Assembly: GCA_022702705.1 (NCBI GenBank) | Contig: CM040427.1 | Coordinates: forward strand, 17,197,625-17,261,624 | Direction: 5' to 3' | DNA: 64,000 bases | Origin: Papilionanthe hookeriana x Papilionanthe teres | Taxonomy: Eukaryota; Streptophyta; Magnoliopsida; Asparagales; Orchidaceae | Part shown: one piece after another, positions 60,591 to 64,000 of the stretch | Layout: each line of letters opens with the position of its first letter | Position numbering within the stretch: position 1 is the first letter of the stretch | Translations under genes and position numbers: made by a program | Notes under the pieces: model-generated | Told to the model about the DNA's origin: nothing | Databases searched by the model: none | Seen by the model: the letters and a program-made list of their open reading frames with translations, nothing else

Positions 60591-60935
60591 GATGCTTCAG
60601 GCTATGGCTTAGGTGCTGTTCTCATGCAATGTCAATGATCCATCCCTTCAGTCAAGTGTTGACAGCGAGTGCTAGGTTCAAGCTAGTTTATGAGTGGGAG
60701 CTCATAACAATTGTGCTTGCCATTTACAAATGGCAACCTTACTTGTTGGGAAGGCATTTTATAGTACTTACGAATCAACACAACCTTAAAAGTTTTGTTA
60801 TAACAATAAATGGTGACTAAGAAACATCAAAGGTGGCTATCTAAGCTATTGGGGTATAATTTTGACATTCATCATTGTTTGGAATTAGAGAATAAGGCCG
60901 TTGATGCCTTTTCATGGCGTGTGGAGGAACCTTGA
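60560..60935 (+). pseudogene. RNase H remnant of the chromovirus
   Basis: LDFNKPFIVEIDASGYGLGA (60558-60617) holds the first catalytic aspartate. FSQVLTASARFKLVYEWELI (about 60647-60706) holds the glutamate region, and YLLGRHFIVLTNQHNLKSF follows, with N in place of the usual D before Q. An AVDAFSWRVE-type end near 60935 closes the domain. Several frame changes interrupt it. Confidence 0.85.
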
Positions 60936-61059
60936 TGGTTGTCATTATTAGCTCCTTTGGTTTTAGATTGGGAGGTTCTGAGGCAGGACAACGAGGCAGA
61001 TAGAGAAGTGAGCCAGATCCAGTCGGCTTTAGCGAGTGGAGAGAACAATCTCGATTATT

Positions 61060-61605
61060 CACTAAGTGGCCAACAATTTTTTTACTAGGGATGCTATATA
61101 ATACTTCAGAATTCAAGGCACATATTGAAGTTATTACAGGAGTTTCATGACAGCGCTATTGGGGGTCATTCAGGCTCAAAGCATACCGGAGGATAGCGAC
61201 AAAATTGTATTGGGTGGGGATGAGAAGGGATGCGGAGGACATTGTTATAAGGAATGATATGTGCCAACGATAGAGGCACATGGCCTTAGCACCTGAGGGG
61301 TTGCTGCAATATTTATCGTTATTGGAAAAAATGTTTTTTTTTTTTAGGGGAGGGGGCATGGGCATTTCTGCGTGCTCAAAACACACCAGATGATGGCACA
61401 TAATTGTATTGGGTGGGGCTGAGAAAGGATGTGGAGGACATGGTTTTCTTGACGTGATGTATGCCAACGATACAAGTATATGGTCTTAGCATATGGGGGT
61501 TGCTACAACCTCTAGCGTTGTCGAAGAAAGCGTGGGGAAGAGGTGAAGATGGATTTCATTGAAGGCTTACCTCAAAAGGATTTATAGTCATCTTGGTGGT
61601 GGTAA
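61060..61605 (+). pseudogene. Truncated integrase of the chromovirus with duplicated zinc-finger segment
   Basis: LHEYHDSAIGGHSGSKH-type text with shifts (61135-61185) opens the HHCC domain. A segment at about 61165-61320 is repeated at 61370-61510, sharing AATTGTATTGGGTGGGG and TGCCAACGATA. The core starts MDFIEGLPQKD (61550-61583) with the first catalytic D, and then the 3' LTR begins at 61606. The rest of the catalytic core and any chromodomain are absent, so it cannot integrate DNA. Confidence 0.8.
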
Positions 61606-61713
61606 TGTTAGATTGGCACCGACGACGCTTTTCACCACGCCAAGCCCGACAATTAATTTGAAGATTTATTTTACGCAAGGGGATAAAAGGGCAGTATAGT
61701 CATTTATTATTAC

Positions 61714-61759
<46 letters not shown>

Positions 61760-61964
61760 TGGTAAAAATAGGCTTATTATTTTTATGGTTGGGCATGCTT
61801 GTTATTGTTATCTGGAGACTTGGGAGTTAGGGTTTGGAAGAGCTCGCCTATCTCTCGAATTGTTGATGTTCATCTATTTTTATTTGAGTTGAGTTGCTTA
61901 GATTGTCATAGTAAAGCATTTGTTTACCTAATGTCTGTGAAAACTCGCTGGATTCCTATCAAAA
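61606..61964 (+). repeat. 3' LTR of the chromovirus
   Basis: It starts TGTTAGATTGG and matches the 5' LTR. An (ATT)n run at 61700-61760 is longer than in the 5' LTR, which explains the size difference. The right edge is approximate. Confidence 0.82.
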
Positions 61965-62544
61965 TGCCTGCTTTATCTGTATGATCAAGTCGATCATACT
62001 TTTGGATTTTGGGTCATCACGAACTAGGTCATGTTGTTGTGGCTTTTAAGTTACTTCGTCTATTTGATAACATGAAACCTAAAGCTATGTCTCAAAATTG
62101 TTTTATTTGTCAACTCAAGCGCTTGGAAACTGGAAGGTAAACACCATATTGCCAACTTATGCAAACACAATGATTTTTGATAGAGTTTTCATTATGTGAA
62201 CTTGTAGACTCAATTAACTAATATCCAATATTGTTATACCACTGCACAAAAGCTGAAAATTTCCATGTATTCAATAAAGAAGTTTTAAGAGGTCTTATGT
62301 GTCCCTTCTTATAATTACTTATTTTATAACATAATCTACTTTGTAGGTTTATTACATTCAAAAATAGTAACATGCATATGATTGTGAACCTATGGTCATC
62401 TGTATGATAAATTACAAACAATATAGTTTTATTCTAACGTACCCAACTACGTATAATCATACATTTCCATTGATGACTGAGTTTTAATTTATCATTTCTT
62501 TGTACGATGTTTATATGCTTATAATTGGCTATATATATTTCAAA
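61965..62544. other. Spacer after the chromovirus
   Basis: The sequence is AT-rich. No exon, RNA gene or transposon domain is recognised. Confidence 0.4.
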
Positions 62545-64000
62545 GCCCTAGGGCCTATTTTATTGAAATAAAAGTGGTTACATAAGCTGGAGGAGAGGGC
62601 CAATAAATGGAGCCCTACCTCTACGATACAATGCCAACAAAAAGATCCAAAAGATCAGAACAGAAAAAGAGCATAAACAATGCCTAAGAACGATATCGTG
62701 ATACTCTCGCTCTGTTTCTTGGTGATCCTTAAAGTAAGTTCTTTAATGTTAATCCATCGCCTTCGAATGATAGAGGTATCATCAGCTAGAAGTGTATCTC
62801 CGGGCTTCTTCCATCGAAAATGGTAGAACTTGCCCGATCTTCTCCATCATCTTCTTCTTCTACTTACCTTGCTTACTTCCTTTCGTTGGCTGATCTTCTG
62901 GCTGATTCAATACCGGTGGATTCGGCATTGGGTTGGGGATTTCTTTTTTTTCTGCTGAATGTTTGGATGTATCTGTTAGAGTGGACGGCTAAAGTAGCCC
63001 CCTGGACGGCTTGTGCCATAGGAGGAAGGGCCACACTTCCAGCATGTTCAGTAACCACTGTAGTCACCGGAGTGACATTGCACAACTGGTTGAGGAGTCT
63101 CCACGACAGCCTTATCGTTAGAGTTTAAATTGTTATCGAGCGTCGGATGCTATCCTATTCTCACTGAGTCGGAGTAGCATCGAATCTTTTCGAAATCTAA
63201 CGACGACGAAGCGCCAGAAGCCATTTTCCTGAGGAGGATGCGGTCTATGTGAAGTGTCCCTAATGCTGCGCGAACGATTTATAATGTTAGCAGAAAGAGA
63301 GGCTGTTCTCCATCACAGTCTCTTGTCGAAGCCACATCCGCACCATCCGCGATCCAAAATCGATCCACATCCGAAAGAGCGAATTCCCTCTCCACTCGAA
63401 CTACGGCATACGCTAGCGAGACCTATCAAAGTGGGTGAATCGACTACGAGAGAATCGTAGAGCGCTGGACATGTTATACGAAGCATGTGGATTGTACAAA
63501 TATAATGGGAGTCCCGGAAGTTTGAACCACATAGGAACGATAGGAGGTTCTTTAGATGAGTCAAAATCAGAAGTCCATTTTGTAAGCTTCATATGTGTGC
63601 CAGCAACCAAAACAGATTGTTGAGCAAAAATTTTGGCATAATCTTCTTCCTTTTGAATTCTAATAAGTAGGTGTCTGTCATCCAAAACTCTCAACTTCCA
63701 TCCTCCATTGAGCTTCAGATTCTCAAAAAATTTTTTAACTAAATCCATCTTGGGGTGACCAAATTGGAATTTTCCAACAAAAGTGAACTTAATATCATCA
63801 GAGAACGCCCGTTCACTGGGTTGGTGAAGATAAGTGATGTTTTCGCCATCTTTTAACATCTATCGACTGATAAGCGTCATCCGTCTTTTTCCATAGAAGA
63901 TGTACGTGAAGCTCTTGTGGAAAGAAGAGATGATCCGAGTTTTTGTGGGAATTGCCGCCGCGGCTCCAGGCATGTAGGACGCCTAGCCGCCATGAGGGTC
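62545..64000 (-). mobile_element. LINE ORF1 remnant, minus strand, running off the window
   Basis: A DUF4283 domain (63500-63859) is followed on the minus strand by non-homologous ORF1-like sequence with many stops. This includes a short frame from ATG at about 63225 (MASGASSSLDFEKIRCYSDS). The left edge near 62550 reads TTTTATTTCAATAAAATAGG on the minus strand, like a polyadenylation signal region. No reverse transcriptase is present, so this copy is internally deleted or the domain was taken up by a processed transcript. Confidence 0.6.
63413..63859 (-). pseudogene. DUF4283-domain ORF (plant L1 LINE ORF1-type)
   Basis: The 148-codon minus-strand frame reads FTFVGKFQFGHPKMDLVKKF, then GGWKLRVLDDRHLLIRIQKE, KLTKWTSDFDSSKEPP and VPMWFKLPGLPLYLYN. 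This is the DUF4283 order: LVGKF, LDNRH.LIR, a .WT.DF.....P motif and VP.W....LP..L.N. In plants the domain is found mainly in ORF1 of L1-type LINEs, where it is thought to bind nucleic acid. The frame shifts after about 63500, so the C-terminal part is not reliable. Confidence 0.8.

Larger units (their letters stand above)
56742..61964 (+). mobile_element. Decayed Ty3/gypsy chromovirus (short LTRs, Reina-like)
   Basis: LTRs of about 316 and 358 bp lie at 56742-57057 and 61606-61964. The primer site TGGTATTAGTGT at 57061 is a decayed TGGTATCAGAGC. Gag, protease, reverse transcriptase, RNase H and a truncated integrase follow in gypsy order. Short LTRs and about 5.2 kb length fit the Reina group, but no chromodomain remains to confirm this. 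Every ORF carries stops. The integrase core is missing and the zinc-finger part is duplicated. Confidence 0.85.

Noticed and set aside
1..64000. tRNA, rRNA or organelle DNA
   Set aside because: No complete tRNA or rRNA sequence was recognised. TGGTATCAGAGC-type sites are retrotransposon primer sites, not tRNA genes.

Overview
The window is nuclear DNA from a flowering plant with a large, repeat-rich genome. Most of it is LTR retrotransposons and their remains, plus LINE scraps, one MITE and a single host gene. The host-gene fragment has plant-type introns and resembles Arabidopsis At1g61900, a GPI-anchored SPARK-type protein. The species cannot be named from this sequence.

Layout: (1) 1-22721 is one very large Ty3/gypsy element of the Tat (Ogre-like) type on the + strand. 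It has the right part of its 5' LTR (1-3659), a primer binding site, decayed gag-pro-RT-RNaseH-second RNaseH-integrase (about 4.2-11.5 kb), then an extra ORF (11793-13244), an 82-83 bp tandem array, and a complete 7.5 kb 3' LTR (15230-22721). The extra ORF is the main discovery. It carries an AlkB-type Fe(II)/2-oxoglutarate dioxygenase domain of the plant ALKBH9/ALKBH10 RNA-demethylase kind, downstream of integrase and behind a good splice-acceptor-like sequence. (2) 22722-23390 is a 79 bp tandem array rich in TTGACC. (3) 23738-30376 is a minus-strand, apparently non-autonomous LTR element with an Athila-like primer site. (4) 30400-40220 holds a SANT/Myb-like remnant, an ACC-rich tract split by a 6.6 kb solo LTR (31408-38008, perfect 5 bp target duplication), a possible SINE and a LINE 3' remnant. 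(5) About 40950-44303 is the 5' part of the host gene, with a G-box, an untranslated first exon and two coding exons, and a MITE in its first intron. (6) 44867-50712 is a minus-strand Ty1/copia element containing a plus-strand copia fragment. (7) 51097-56287 is a second solo LTR. (8) 56742-61964 is a decayed plus-strand chromovirus. (9) 62545-64000 is a minus-strand LINE ORF1 (DUF4283) remnant.

The three giant LTRs (element 1 and both solo LTRs) start TGTTGACCTC, end in GCCGACA or a close variant, and share a U5 block with two stem-loops, so they are relatives that spread in this genome. The later exons of the host gene are not in the window. Either its next intron was expanded by at least 19 kb of nested retrotransposons or the gene is truncated. 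All retrotransposon coding regions are interrupted by frameshifts and stops. Descriptions of them rest on motifs read frame by frame and are not reconstructions.
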